From Lepidonotus clava (taxonomy: Eukaryota; Annelida; Polychaeta; Phyllodocida; Polynoidae): a stretch of DNA of 64,000 nt. Of this stretch, positions 24,257 to 36,120 are shown piece after piece. The stretch covers positions 16,960,788 to 17,024,787 of the forward strand of contig OW387136.1 of the NCBI GenBank assembly GCA_936440205.1, written 5' to 3'. The position numbers and the translations under genes are program-made. The notes beneath the pieces were generated by a model, which searched no databases, had not been told where the DNA came from, and worked only from the letters and a program-made list of their open reading frames with translations. Every line of letters starts with the position of its first letter. The stretch's first letter is position 1.

Positions 24257-25244
24257 GAAAGATATATGAGCCATGGCCTATATCTTCTGATGTTAAAACC
24301 AAAATAATACGTTCAAAGTTTGTTGGGAATTGGGTGAATAGGTCACATTTGCAAATTACAATATGAAATAAGTTTGCAAAAAACAGAATTACGTTCAGCT
24401 CTCGTTTCCAACTGTCAACATCACAAGAAGAAGCAACATGACATCTCACAATTTTCATTTAGTACTCTCCACCAAGCTATGATTAAAGGATTATTAACTT
24501 TTGTAAGAATTACCAAAAACACAAATCAGATTTGTTGGGGTCCGTTAAACATTAACCATTCAAATTTGAACCGGAATTTCCTAATAATCACCACCTTTTT
24601 GTGTGTTTTTTCTTTTGCTAATATCCTCAAAAGCAGGTCTGTTCACCAACCCTGGTGCTGACTCATCACTTTTCTCTTATTACTCATAAACAAATATGGC
24701 ACCTCACAGATTATTATGACGCATGCAATTACATCGGACCCCAGAGAAATCTTTTTAATAATAATGCAATTAGGGTCTCAGTTCACGTTTTCACTGTCTT
24801 AATATGTTATGCTAGGATGACATGAAGGTGTCTTTAGGACAACATCTCTAATAATGCTGGTTGAATTGATTGGTCAAATTACATTGCCCAGGGGAGTCGT
24901 ATACATGGGGTTGAGGGGTTTTGGCTCATGGAAAGCTCCTCCAGACCTAGGGCCGATCGCGTAGTATGTTGAGCCTATGGCATGCACTGTGTAAAAGGAA
25001 AAACCATCGAGAAATTTCTTTTCAAAATTCAATTACCTTACAAACCTAACAATAATTTCATACTCAATACTTTAGAACCTTCGCCTTTAATATGAATGTC
25101 ATTATGGTGAAAATATAACCATTATATAGAATTTTAATTATAACTTTCTCTTCTAGTGAAAGGAGATAGCTAGAATGTTACAATACCATCCCAGTACAAT
25201 GTCACGATGCTAGACTACAGCGACATTATTGGGTGCCATCAACA
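24257..25244. other. Intergenic
   Basis: No gene, tandem repeat or element ends were noticed. Confidence 0.4.
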
Positions 25245-25717
25245 TAAAGTGGGGTTGACACAGGCCGTCAAAATCCTTAAAGCCGTATTCCATATACCGA
25301 TTTTGATTCTGCCGATCTTGTATTTCATTGATTTTATTTGAAAATATAGCAATAGCCCATACATACTATATCATTTGAAAGAGAATTGTAAGATCGTTCT
25401 AATGATGTATAACTTTTCTATTTTTGACCTTTATTCCAACTGCCGATTTCTAAAATGGGCAGCAAAATCGGTATGTGGAATACAGCCTTTACAATATGTT
25501 CCGATAACCAATTTACGATAGCCCTGAAAGTTAAAACAAAATATTGTAGAGAACATCTTACTCAACGACGACTTGTTGTAGACTTTGAAATTTATCATTA
25601 CTGATATGCTACTACAATGGCCTAAATTTACATTCAATTGTTCCCGTAAGTCCATTAAGCCTAACGTGAATGAATTTTCATAAGGACCCATTGACGGCCT
25701 GTGTAAACCGGACTTTA
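25245..25717. mobile_element. MITE with a second MITE nested in it
   Basis: The outer ends AAAGTGGGGTTGACACAGG and CCTGTGTAAACCGGACTTT form ~26-bp inverted repeats with TA flanks. The inner element, 25278-25491, has ends AAAGCCGTATTCCATATACC and GGTATGTGGAATACAGCC; without it the outer element would be about 260 bp, like the copy at 41244-41484. Confidence 0.65.
25278..25491. mobile_element. MITE, GCCGTATTCCA family, copy 2
   Basis: About 26-bp terminal inverted repeats ending in ACCGATTTT. Its body shares TATCATTTGAAAGAGAATT with 21045-21264 and 62119-62276. Confidence 0.6.
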
Positions 25718-26369
25718 AGCAACAAAAACCAAAACAGAACAACATCTTTACTGAATGCTCTTTATGATTTGAGTCATAGTGTAGTAGTAGCTTTCTACCG
25801 ATTATAAGTTAACTCCATATATATTGTCCCTGTATGAACAGGTTGGGGAAACATAGGGAAAATGCTCACGCATTGCTAAACAAATGCGGCTTAGAAAAGT
25901 AATTCGACATTGTTCTCTGTTCCTGCACTCTCCAGGCCGATGTTTACTATTGTCCACTAAGTAAACAACCCCCTCTCTGTATGGAGAGTGTATGTGACTC
26001 CTGGGTCAATAAATAGGCCACTTAGGTGTCTGCTACGGCCATAGGGATAGTACTGATAAACCAACCAAAGGCATTAATTTATAATCCCTGTGGTAAATGT
26101 GTAGATAAGGTGCAACAGTTACTGATTTATGTCATTATGTTTTTGAAAATCAGCAAAGTTCGCAAAAGCTTAAGAAATAATGTCCCTCTATCATGCTTGT
26201 TGCAAACAAAGCTGTATTTGTTTTCTAAGCTGCCCCTGATGCTACTTTCAAGTGCGGCTTAGAATAAGGTACCGTACTGAGAAATGCGGAGTTTTTAACT
26301 TTTACTGAGTTATGAGTCAAATTATTGCCATATCTAGTGTTCTGCTAAGGACATAGTGTTTGTTTTATT

Positions 26370-27611
26370 GTAACAGTTTACCCTTGGTACTCCATAGGAG
26401 TTGCACCCACCTAGGCCTGGCGTGAGAGATGGCCTCATTATTGCTACTTGTTAGGGGACTGGGGTCGTCGGGAGTGGGCGGGGGGAGGAGGAGTGGGACA
26501 GGGCTTTATGTTGTGACACCCTCTGTCCAGGGAGCCAGGGATAGGGCCTTATTTGTGTCTCAGCCACATCAAAGACGACGGCTCCACCCTCATTATGGAG
26601 GGTGACAAGAAATGCTAAGGGGATTCAGTTTCGGTTCAGTTCTCCCTACCATGGAAGGGTGACGTTCAATACTTTAGGCATCTGCAAATTAATTTGATCC
26701 AAATTTGTCAACAAAAGCATGAGAAAATGCCAGAATATCAATGGTTAATGAATGAATTTTTAAGCCAACTCAGAAAACGATAAACATATATATACAGATA
26801 ACAAATGAAGGAATAGTTGACGTTGATCTCAATTATCTTAAACCACAAAAATTGCCATGATTTTACTGGAAATTTCTATAGTTAAGCACTGTATTTAGTT
26901 TACATATTTCCCAGGATGCACTCTGACAAGGGCTATTCTGCAGGTAAAACCCAGGAAACATGCTATCTGTGGTAGTGAGAATTAGCTATAGCTTTGAGGC
27001 AGGTTTTGATCCATGTTGGATCATAGCATGATAAAAAAATAATAGGCATCTTGGATATTTGTTGTGGAATCTATGCCATTTTATTTGCTTTAGTTTACAT
27101 AAATACCGGTTCACATCTGTTTACCTTGCAATGTTGTTAAGCCCAAAGGCAACCCACAATATAAGGTAAATACATAACCCAGATACCCATAGTGTAAATC
27201 TTTTGTAAATACTGAATAATTACTAAAATGATAAGTTGGCTTATTGATAGCAATTTGAAGTAGCTGTAATGAGCATCAAACAGTGGGAACTAAATTTCAA
27301 GATGTTATACAAACTGTTAATCATCGATCCTGGTGTATTGCATCGGTGATATCCACAATGTTAACATTTCAGTAAAGCTGCATGGTCATCTTGAGTTGTT
27401 TCATCACTAACTAAACTTACCTATAAGTGCACTAATAGTACATTCTAAAAAGCCATTGAACAATTGCAAAGAACTTAGTATGCCTGAAGCTTTGTGGTTC
27501 ATTTGATTAAAAGCCTATTATATCATGAACCTGAAGGTACACTGGGAAAATAATATTACCAGCATGTGTCATCGCCCTGTTAATGATCAAGATTCCCAAA
27601 ACAGGAATGCT
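26370..27611. other. 3' flank of TPMT-like A (duplicated)
   Basis: Shared with 36740-37621. A GC-rich block at about 26390-26630 includes GTGACACCCTCTGTCCAGGG and a short frame ending KDDGSTLIMEGDKKC-stop at about 26575-26618, whose counterpart in unit B differs mostly at third positions. Confidence 0.5.
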
Positions 27612-27721
27612 TCATTTTGGAATAATGAGGTGCACCCGTTCATTTACTCTGCTTATTGTCCACTCCTTAGACTTGTAATTAAAGTCCTCATCAAGCAGGA
27701 GATCCATGTTGCATTTCGATC
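27612..27721 (-). CDS. TPMT-like A, terminal coding exon 8
   Basis: 110 nt encoding residues 207-242 and TGA. It keeps the family C-terminal pattern: KCNMDLL, then KEW, then ERVHLIIPK. The acceptor is AATGAATAG. I saw no canonical AATAAA close downstream. Confidence 0.9.
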
Positions 27722-30700
27722 CTATTCATTGCAAGAAGAGTATCAGAATCAGAAGTGCAGAAACATACCATGAATGATTTTGGTCTTTTATTTTCAGCAT
27801 TATCACTTTTCATATTTAATTATTTTGCCATGTAAGGTATGTTTCAGTGGTCACAATCAATTGGTTTAAAGTGTTGATGCATGATCTATGTTATACATGT
27901 AAATTGAATATTACTTACTCAATATAATTATTACAATGCAAAATTGAATTTAATGCTTGATTTTGAAGAATAGTTTATAAAAAGCATATATTTGTGGAAA
28001 AAAGTATACTTCCAACAAGTTCAGTACAATATTTTCATCAATTAAAGATGAAAAAATCAGATATTTAATGTGCATACATGTATAAGATTTAATATGTTTT
28101 ACCATAGAGCGCATTGATCTCGTCCAGGGAAACATAGAAAGGTGGGCCTAAAAAGAGTATGACACAGTTATTTAACATAAATTACATATACTTCATTGAA
28201 TATTAATCACAAACATACAAACTCGAAAATCACAAGTTAGAATCTTAATGAAAAGGCCATTCCGTTATGAAGGCTTAGCATCATAATGTTTGAAGATAAT
28301 AAAATGTAACTGTTAGCAAACATGCTCAATAGTTTTGAATCTTGGAGAGTTACAGACTGAGGTTATATATGCACACATTCCAAAGTATACAGTTTGTATA
28401 CAGAACTGTGTGCATAGAAGTTAGATTCATTATGAATGTATATATGTGCAGCTACAATTTCTGTTATAATAATTATTTATCATAATTATTTGTACAAGTG
28501 CCTTAAGCAAATTTAACAAAAGCCAGTGACAATGAAATGAACTCTTCCTTTCAATTTTATAAAAATATGATTACGTTAAGATTGATAAATGATTTTCTAT
28601 GATAGATTCATCCTCATGAGGTCAGTACAGTTGCTACTCTATAGCCTTAAAGGTCTACATAGTGATTACTTTACAGACATAAGTCTGCAAAGTGGCTACT
28701 GTGCAGACAGGTTTTGCTGGTTGGCATGGAATAACTGCAGGGAAGTAGCATATGTTAATCAAATGGTGACTGCTGGTGATGGCGCCTAGTAGATTTGGGT
28801 GGAGGAACAGTGAGAGGAGTGCATCTCAGCCAATCATATTGCTGCATTCTGCATAAATCAAATTGCATATAAAGCTGATGCCGACCTCTTGAAATTACGC
28901 AAATAGAATTGGCCTTTATCTATCTAAATAAGACATAATAAATCAGTCCCTGCATTACAGATCAGTGACTGTATAACATCAACTATTTTATTTTGTTATT
29001 GGGTGGATAGATATAGAGAATGCATGTTTTAGGTAATAAGAAACATCTTAAAAAGTATGTATACATATTAGTTTATTGTAAGAGCATGGTCCATGTTAGG
29101 ACTCTCACGCATGTAACCAGTCCTTGCATTATAGATCAGTGAGCCAATATAATCTCACAAATAACTGACCAAATAATTTCAAAATAAGAGAGCCAAATAG
29201 TGTGTACTTACCTGTATGCTTGGTTTCATCAAAATCAAATGTCAGAAGAAGGTACCTGCATTCAGTGTTCATCATAGACAAGATGTTGTTTGCATATCTG
29301 GAGTACAATTATATGCATGCATCAGCAAAGTAGAACTTTTGTCTCAAAATGTATTACTTCATAATTCTGAACTTATGACACAGAGATTATCACAAAGTGA
29401 AAATAGTATTTTTGAATACAAATCTTTTTAAACATAATAATCATAATATTAGCAAATCGGTATTTTAACATTGTCCATGATTTAATAATGGTTGATGTGA
29501 GGGTTAGATCTGTATTTACTGAAGTTATGTAAAGTAACTTACAAATTTTATGCATATTTCTAGTCTACAATATTAAATGCATGGAGTCACATACAAGGTC
29601 CCCTGAGGAAAAGTAACTGTGCAATGAAGAGTCCTTAGGCTGCATTCTAATTGTTATCTCTAACAATTAATGTTTTGCACCATTATAACCTTTTGACTCC
29701 TTTACCAATTTAAACATGATCAAAACATTTTTTTGTTTTACACTATTTGATATGGTATTTCAAGACCTAGGTTTTAGGGACATGTGCTCATGTTTACATT
29801 TGGGCAGCCATTTTGAAAAAAAAGTTGTACATGTAGTTTTTTAAGAAGCTCAGATTGTATGATTTTGTTATTTTTACAACCGTGGATATAATCATTAAAG
29901 TATTGCAAAAGATAACAGAATTATGTGTCACAGGTCTTCTATAGGGGGTAGAACCAAAGAATCAACATAATTATGAAGTTAACATCAGAGTTGTACATTT
30001 TGGTCCCCTGTTTAATTTTCTATATGTAAGGCATTAAGGAGATACACAATTATGTCATGTATTACATTGATCTATCAGGTCCCTTGATGCTAGTCAGTCC
30101 TCCTCGATCAAATATTACATCAAAATCCTTCTCCATTGACCTATTGAAAGGGAGACATGTACATTTTTAAGATTTTAAAAACGAGATTTCCTACGTCTTT
30201 GGTTTATAACTTAGTTTAGCTTCATGCCACTTCTAACTCGTTTATTCAGAATGAATGAGTTTGCAACCAATGGATTTGGTACAAAAAGGAGGAAATTTTG
30301 TAATTTGTCTTAAAAGTGGTCATGGAAAGATAAATTGGTGATGAAAAATTGTTTAACAGAAATAACATTCTTAATACTGATAAGGAACATAGTTCTAGTT
30401 TCAGCACCTGATTTGCTATGATTATCTATTAATGTTCACTAATATTGATGAATTTCTATGAATGCGTACTAACCCTTGCAAAAGCAAAATACTCACGGGA
30501 GGAATTGTAAGAAATCACAGCAGTATATCTTGATTTTCCCATCTTTACTCTACAAAGAGAGTAAACAGCATTGTTGACTTATGTTTAGTAACTTATTTTG
30601 TCATTAAAAGAATTATATCCACTCTTGAAAATTAGTGTTTTATGGTTTTATTTGCCACAATTACACTCCTAACAATTATTGTTTTAGGAGGTTTTTTTGC

Positions 30701-32878
30701 CACAATATTAAAACTTTTCTGATGGGCAGAAACAAGACACAGAATTATTACACATGGATTAGAGACATATTAGTCTAATTAGTGTAATACAATATATTAG
30801 GTACAAGAGAAGGGTTAAAAGTTTATAATATTTATTTTACTATGTATGAATACAAGGGGCCTTCTGTTAAGTATGTCAGCATCAAGGGTAAAGGGGGCTT
30901 TCTGATCTTCTAAGATCTGTGTATGTTCACTTGTATATTCAATCCAATGCACACTTTAGCTAAAGGAGAAATGGATAGGTCTGAATTCATAATGAATATT
31001 TGTACATACCTAATTAAAACCCCCTTCTATATATAAATATACGTATACATCTATATTATCATATATCAAAATAATTATTGTTATCCTCAATGGAAAGCAA
31101 AAATGATAGTATAAGTCATCACCTTGTATAGTTTGCCATCTAACATTTCTAATTCCTCAGTGTCATAAGGCAGTTCATTCTCAAGGAAAAATTGTTCGCA
31201 TGCAACTGGGGCTATATCAACCCCAACCACCATATGCCCTTCATCATACATCCTAGAAAAATAATGTAGGTAGAGATAACAACATTTAACAATCTTTATA
31301 TAAACATTTCTCTCATGTTTTCTGTACAAAAGAAGAAAGCTGCATCAAATCTACCTCTTACAGGTACTTATTGTTAATTTTGAACCATTGATAATAGTTA
31401 CTCTCAGAGGAGGAAACCTATGCCATGTTATGTTTTCCTGGCTTCGAAGGTACATAGTCTTGTACCATTTTGCAATTGCTTTAATGAAGATGAGAATTCT
31501 TTAGAAAAATGCATCTATGTTGCATGATACTGAGCTAAAAAAAGTGAGGTCATTGTATCAAAGGAACAAACACTTCTAGCTTGATGCATGAACCACCCAG
31601 GTCAATCATAATTGCAATCAGTATATGATAATAGTCTGGTGTGGATGGTAAATGGGTCTCTGTTATAAAAGTTTCCTATTAAATTCTGGTTATCATTCAG
31701 TTCCCAGCCAGGCAGTTAACTTTATTTGATACATAATTCATGTATACCTTTCAGAATGAGGTTTTTATGATCTATCCCATTGACAACAGAAGTGGAAAGC
31801 CCTTGACCATATAACTGGATAGCTCTTATTACACTTCACATCAGCAGAGCCCATTTAAATGAAATGGTCTATTTCCTGTGTAGATGCAGGGTCCTAATGC
31901 TATTCTCCTATTACTTATTGTCCTGAGTCAGTTAGATGTAGGTCTATTGTACATCATTTTAGACAATTATTGTGGCAGCTATTGTCTTACCATTTCATAT
32001 CAACAGCCTTCCCACAAAGAGGGAAAAACATCTTTAGGCCAGGTCTGCCATTGATGACTCTGTCAAGAAAGTTTACCAATTGCCTGAAAGATGCACAGAA
32101 ATAGCAGAGAATTAAGTTATGGCTTGGCTGTTTGCTTCAAACACATCATCCTTCACTTTTTTAATATGAGGTTCCCTGGAATGTTTTGTCATAACATTTT
32201 CTACACCAAATAATTAAAGACTATTATGAGATGCATTATAAGCCTCTTAGCTTGGCCTCTGCAAAACTGTGCCCCATCCCTGTTCAGCCCACTGTGACGT
32301 TGACTACCAAGGGATTCTCTGCTATTGTGCTTATGGTTATACATCTAATGACATGCTTTTAGTTATTAGGAGCCCTATTGGTATTATCTCAATGTTTTTG
32401 TTTTCATTTCTTATCCTTCCAGAAATTGTTACCATTTCAAAGTTTTCAAAGTGTCTAAAGTTTTCAACATTTGCCTTAATTATTTTTAAAGATTTCCAAA
32501 CGTGTATATAACTATGCTGCTTCATTATGTGTGTATTCATATTCTATCATGCTATTTATGAAACACCAAAAATTATTCTCTTTTGACGAGGAAGACAATG
32601 GTTTATTCATCATATTTGTTCACAAGGGAAAAATGCCTTAGAATATTTGATAGAACAACAGTTATTGTTATTAAAACATGAATGATCATGTTTAAAATCT
32701 TGTGAATTATCTGTAAGAAGAAGGTAATATTTTATACTTACGGATTATAGTAAGGAATGTGCCAGATTGTTTTTCCAATTTCCCATACCTTTCTCCAATT
32801 AGATAGAGTCATTTCTTTGCTTTTATCATTGGATGCAACTCCCAGCATGGATTTTGCTTCTGAAGTTGCAGTAGACAT
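27612..32878 (-). CDS. TPMT: TPMT-like methyltransferase, copy A (8 coding exons, 242 aa)
   Basis: Thiopurine S-methyltransferase family enzyme: a cytosolic class I SAM-dependent methyltransferase that in vertebrates S-methylates thiols such as 6-mercaptopurine. Exons (minus strand): 32878-32742, 32083-31991, 31252-31123, 30549-30497, 30140-30066, 29297-29212, 28147-28103, 27721-27612. They total 729 nt and stay open from ATG to TGA. Seen motifs: [15 protein letters not shown] (23-37, matching human LTLEEWQDKWVNGKT), the SAM loop [13 protein letters not shown] (65-77), VVGVDI (85-90), YCCDF (129-133), [10 protein letters not shown] (144-153), GPPFYV (192-197) and a C-terminus ending HLIIPK. 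Length is 242 against 245 in human. All introns are GT-AG. Human catalytic-site Arg152 has a counterpart (R150), but the region aligned with human Arg226 reads NYK, so the natural substrate may not be a thiopurine. The start is the first ATG after a likely acceptor; a noncoding exon lies upstream at about 36.0 kb. Tandem paralogue of copy B. Confidence 0.93.
28103..28147 (-). CDS. TPMT-like A, coding exon 7
   Basis: 45 nt encoding residues 192-207 ([16 protein letters not shown]), close to human GPPFYVPHAEIERLFG. Acceptor TTTTTAG, donor GTAAAA. Confidence 0.93.
29212..29297 (-). CDS. TPMT-like A, coding exon 6
   Basis: 86 nt encoding residues 163-192, with [17 protein letters not shown] resembling human FQYLLCVLSYDPTKHPG. 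Acceptor CTCCAG and a strong donor GTAAGT; the paralogue has GCAAGT at the same place. Confidence 0.93.
30066..30140 (-). CDS. TPMT-like A, coding exon 5
   Basis: 75 nt encoding residues 138-163 with [10 protein letters not shown], equivalent to human FDMIWDRGAL; the Arg is at the active site in human TPMT. Acceptor TTCAATAG; the donor is a weak GTAATA. Confidence 0.9.
30497..30549 (-). CDS. TPMT-like A, coding exon 4
   Basis: 53 nt encoding residues 121-138 ([17 protein letters not shown]). Human TPMT has SSSGNISLYCCSIFDLP at this place. Acceptor TTTGTAG, donor GTGAGT. Confidence 0.92.
31123..31252 (-). CDS. TPMT-like A, coding exon 3
   Basis: 130 nt encoding residues 77-120, with [20 protein letters not shown] equivalent to human GHSVVGVEISELGIQEFF. 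Acceptor TTTTCTAG and donor GTGATG. The frame stays open for 80 codons here only because it reads on into the flanking introns. Confidence 0.94.
31991..32083 (-). CDS. TPMT-like A, coding exon 2
   Basis: 93 nt encoding residues 46-77, including the glycine-loop motif [13 protein letters not shown] that contacts SAM in this family. Acceptor CTTTCAG and donor GTAAGA; phase matches the neighbouring exons exactly. Confidence 0.93.
32742..32878 (-). CDS. TPMT-like A, coding exon 1
   Basis: 137 nt encoding residues 1-45 and two bases of codon 46. It starts with ATG at 32878 and ends at donor GTAAGT. A probable acceptor (TTTTCAAG) lies about a dozen bases upstream of the ATG, so the first noncoding exon is separate. 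Confidence 0.9.
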
Positions 32879-32993
32879 ACTGACCTCACTTGAAAACAGA
32901 AGCAAGCACAAAGTTCATGTTGCAAATCTTCCATAACAGTACCGGAACAAAGACATTTTAAAAAAGTGCTTTGCCCTACATGGTGTATCCCTC

Positions 32994-33234
32994 GAGCCCC
33001 ATATCCACTAGGTGATTTTGGGCTCGATCGGCGTGGCCATCAGCCCAGCCATCGGCCAACTCTGCTTGAACAAGGCATACCCACACATATTTGGCAGTCC
33101 CAGTGCTGACCACCGTTGGGACCGCTGATGGGACCGGCGATCTACATTAAGCATGTTTGACAATTTTACGCTGACTCCGATCACTGTTGCTGATCACTGT
33201 CGGCTGACCCAAAATCGCTTAGTGAGTATGGCCC
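32994..33234. mobile_element. MITE, CCCATACCCACTA family, copy 2, upstream intron of TPMT-like A
   Basis: Starts GAGCCCCATATCCACTAGGT and ends AAAATCGCTTAGTGAGTATG; the arms are imperfect inverted repeats. The interior is GC-richer than its surroundings (GATCGGCG, CCGGCGATC). Confidence 0.62.
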
Positions 33235-33344
33235 TTCAGAGCTTCTTGATATTTGATCAAGGAGACCCTTAAGCTTATGACCAAGAATCAAGATGTTTCC
33301 ATACAATTAGGTATGGAAATGCTCTAGTCAATGAAATTTGTTAA

Positions 33345-33849
33345 CCCTTCAGACTCCAATCTGGCCATGGCCACCAGTGACCCATTACACAATCACATTT
33401 CGTAACAACATGCGCTCAAGGATAACATTAAGAACTAACTGTTGTGATATTTTGTTATTTTAGCTGTTATGAAACTCATTGTGCAATGGTTGATTTAATT
33501 CCCTATTCCATGCCATACTCCTTTCTCGCTTCAGATTCCCTTGTAATCATCGCTCCGACTATAGCATTCTTGGTTTGGGGAAGTTTCCAGATGTTGGGTT
33601 GAACCACTTAATGGCAGAGCGTAGTGATACAGTAAAATTACACAATGAAACAAGGCTATAGTCGGAGTTATGATTACTTGGTTATCAGAAGCTACGAGGG
33701 AGTATGATTCCATGCTTCAAACCAGATTTCTATAATTTTGATATTTAAGGGCGGGAAACCTTTAAACTCTATCAATTAAAACAAATTTATCATGGGAAAT
33801 CCTGGGGAAATCCAGCAATTCATTCTCATAATGGATGTGGTCTAAAGGG
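33345..33849 (+). mobile_element. TTAA-type MITE, copy 2, with nested MITE
   Basis: It is flanked by perfect TTAA duplications (33341-33344 and 33850-33853). It starts CCCTTCAGACTCC and ends GGTCTAAAGGG. A 193-bp element plus a 9-bp target duplication sits inside, explaining its extra length against the ~343-bp family norm. Confidence 0.75.
33514..33706. mobile_element. 193-bp MITE with 9-bp target duplication (Mutator-like)
   Basis: The ends CATACTCC...CGCTTC and the reverse complement CATACTCCCTCGTAGCTTC form a terminal inverted repeat, and an inner 23-bp inverted pair (33543-33565 and 33655-33677) has two mismatches. Direct repeats ATTCCATGC lie on both sides (33505-33513 and 33707-33715). 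The sister MITE at 44350-44385 shows the uninterrupted target. A 9-bp duplication is characteristic of Mutator-superfamily transposition. Confidence 0.8.
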
Positions 33850-33853
33850 TTAA

Positions 33854-36023
33854 TTTGGCAATTAGTTTAGGGAAAATGAGTAACCTGTTTTCTTTCCATA
33901 ATACAAGTATTTCATCATGTTACATGCTATAAGGTAAGTTCGTTTATCTATTAATTTTCTTTGATCATATATATACAAAGAAATTGATAATGTTATGTAG
34001 AAATCCTAGTGCCCTGATTAGACTGACGTCACACAGGTAGGATCCTTGACCTACATTTTCTATCCAATGAGGCTAAATGAAATGCATATCTAATAAAATG
34101 CTCTAACTGTTTAGAGTTAATGAATACTTACTCAATACAGCTTAAGCTATGATAGTACATAAATTATATATATGCATACATATGAAATAAAACACTTTTT
34201 TGAATTTGAAAACTCCCTTTACTCCTATTGGTTTAGCCTGAAAAAGGGGGCGTGACCCTGGTCTCCTTGGTTTTCTAGGGGAATATCATTTTGTTAATCC
34301 CCTGGTCTATGTACATAAGAGTTTAAACCTGGGGAATACCATTTTTGCTATTCCCCTGGATGAATAAAATTACGTGTTAATAGGAGATGTACAGACACTA
34401 CGCCATTAGGGGTGAAATAAAAAATATATATGTATATGTAATAAATATACCTGAATATAAGAAAGCTTTATCAGTGTCTATACATCAAAAGGCACACTTC
34501 ATTGAAGATTGGTGAGGTAGAGCCAAAAACTCATTGTATGACTCTGGGGGTTCATTGACTAATGCACGTCGCTATATAATTGTATGTTAGCAGGCTGCAT
34601 GGTTAAGGTGCACATAGACAATAAGTCACAAGTACAATAATAATTGTCTCTGAGGACTTGAGTTAAAGTTTCCAACATGTAGCACGTAAGAACTTAAGAT
34701 ATTTCATGCAATTTTCTGGGTATTTGGTGCATGACATGGCACCATTTCCCTTTAAAACATACAGGTTTTAACCGTATGAGTTCCCATTTATTTCATCTCA
34801 TGCATTAGCCAGGTAACTTCATATCCTCATGGGCTGTCAATGTTGACCTGGATTTGGTTGGGAAAATAGCCTTGTGTTTCCGGAGGAGGGTGGGGGTCCA
34901 GGGAGCGTCCTGGACTGTGGTTAGAGTGAGTGCCACCCCCATCGTATAAATATATGTGTGTACAGCAATAAAGGTATGGTTCTACTCGTTGATCTAGAGC
35001 TGTGTGTTTGACTTGTTCCTTTGGGGAAACCTCTATGGTCAGGAGTGAGGTTGATGGATAGAGGGAGAAACTTGGACCATGTTCAGATTGACTCAGTGAA
35101 AAGCGGTAGTGACTGGATCAATGCTGGTAGGTCCAGCGAGTAGATGTGCATGTACTTGCACTGGTGACCACTAAGACTAATTAGACGACTAGTGAGGGGT
35201 CTCGTTCACTACAAGTTGTTGATTCAATAAGCTAGTTAAAGCAACCCAAAACCAAAGTCTACAGTTAGTGTGGCAAAATCTTGCAAGTTCCATTCACTGT
35301 TGAAATATACATTGTAAGAGTCTAGTTGAAGCCTTCGGAAAAGTGTAAAGTGTGAAATCTAGCTCAAACCTCATTAAATAGCTAAAGATTATCATCTTCC
35401 GTCTATTATTTTGGATCCACGCAACTTCTCAGTTGTTTACATCAAAAAGTGATGACATCACTACCATAGGATCTCCCCCCCCCCCCCCACAAACCACTTT
35501 AACCCAGTTCACACAACTCCCACTTTGTGTTTAATTCATAGATTACAGTGTGTTATTTTAATGTAACACCAGTGTAGCGGTAAAACGCTGTTGATTATCT
35601 AAGAAAAGCCCCTTCCTTAAGTATGCGATTTAGACTTGTGTAAAGTCAAAGTAAAGCATGTATTTTTCATGTGTCCTATACAAAGTTTTCCTTGAGCTTG
35701 CTGTTGTTAGGTTTCAATGTTCTCTATTATTCAGATACAATTACAATATCCCTTATAAGACTTGTAAGGTTTAATCAATAATGAAAAATGATAGGATTCT
35801 GGAATTGTGTATGTACGTTCATTTACATATTATGTTTTTGAATATGTTGAACAAGTAGACAGTCACAATTACCAAGTGCACCCTGATCAGAAGACGACAA
35901 ATGACACCCTTAGATGCCAACAAGTTTCCACTCTAACATCCAGAAAGTTACAGCTGTAAACTACAAAAGCGTTTCTAAATATTAGTATTTAGCCTTAAAC
36001 ATTGCTAAATACATGGACCTTAC
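33854..36023. other. Intron between noncoding exon and ATG exon of TPMT-like A
   Basis: Contains paired small hairpins around GGGGAATA...TATTCCCC at 34275-34365 and a C run at about 35468-35487. A TATA-like GTATAAATATAT and an AATAAA lie 20-30 bases apart at 34945-34970, significance unclear. Confidence 0.45.
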
Positions 36024-36120
36024 CTTGCCTGTATAAACGGATACGTCCTTCTCCTTCCCCTCCTATTATAAATATAAGGGTATGTCTAAGTGCAACAAGA
36101 CCACGGTTCCAGTGACCTGG
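36024..36120 (-). other. Probable 5' noncoding exon of TPMT-like A
   Basis: The minus strand has CAAG|GTAAGG at the downstream edge (exon end 36024). The sequence is conserved with 50248-50360 upstream of copy B, including the block rich in GGAGGA/GGAAGG and the block CCAGGTCACTGGAAC. Conservation plus a matching donor in both units supports a 5' UTR exon. The transcription start is not determined; the outer limit is approximate. Confidence 0.55.

Noticed and set aside
34838-35210. Solo LTR suggested by a TATA-like string followed by AATAAA
   Set aside because: I found no partner, no flanking duplication and no defined ends; the signals are common in AT-rich DNA.
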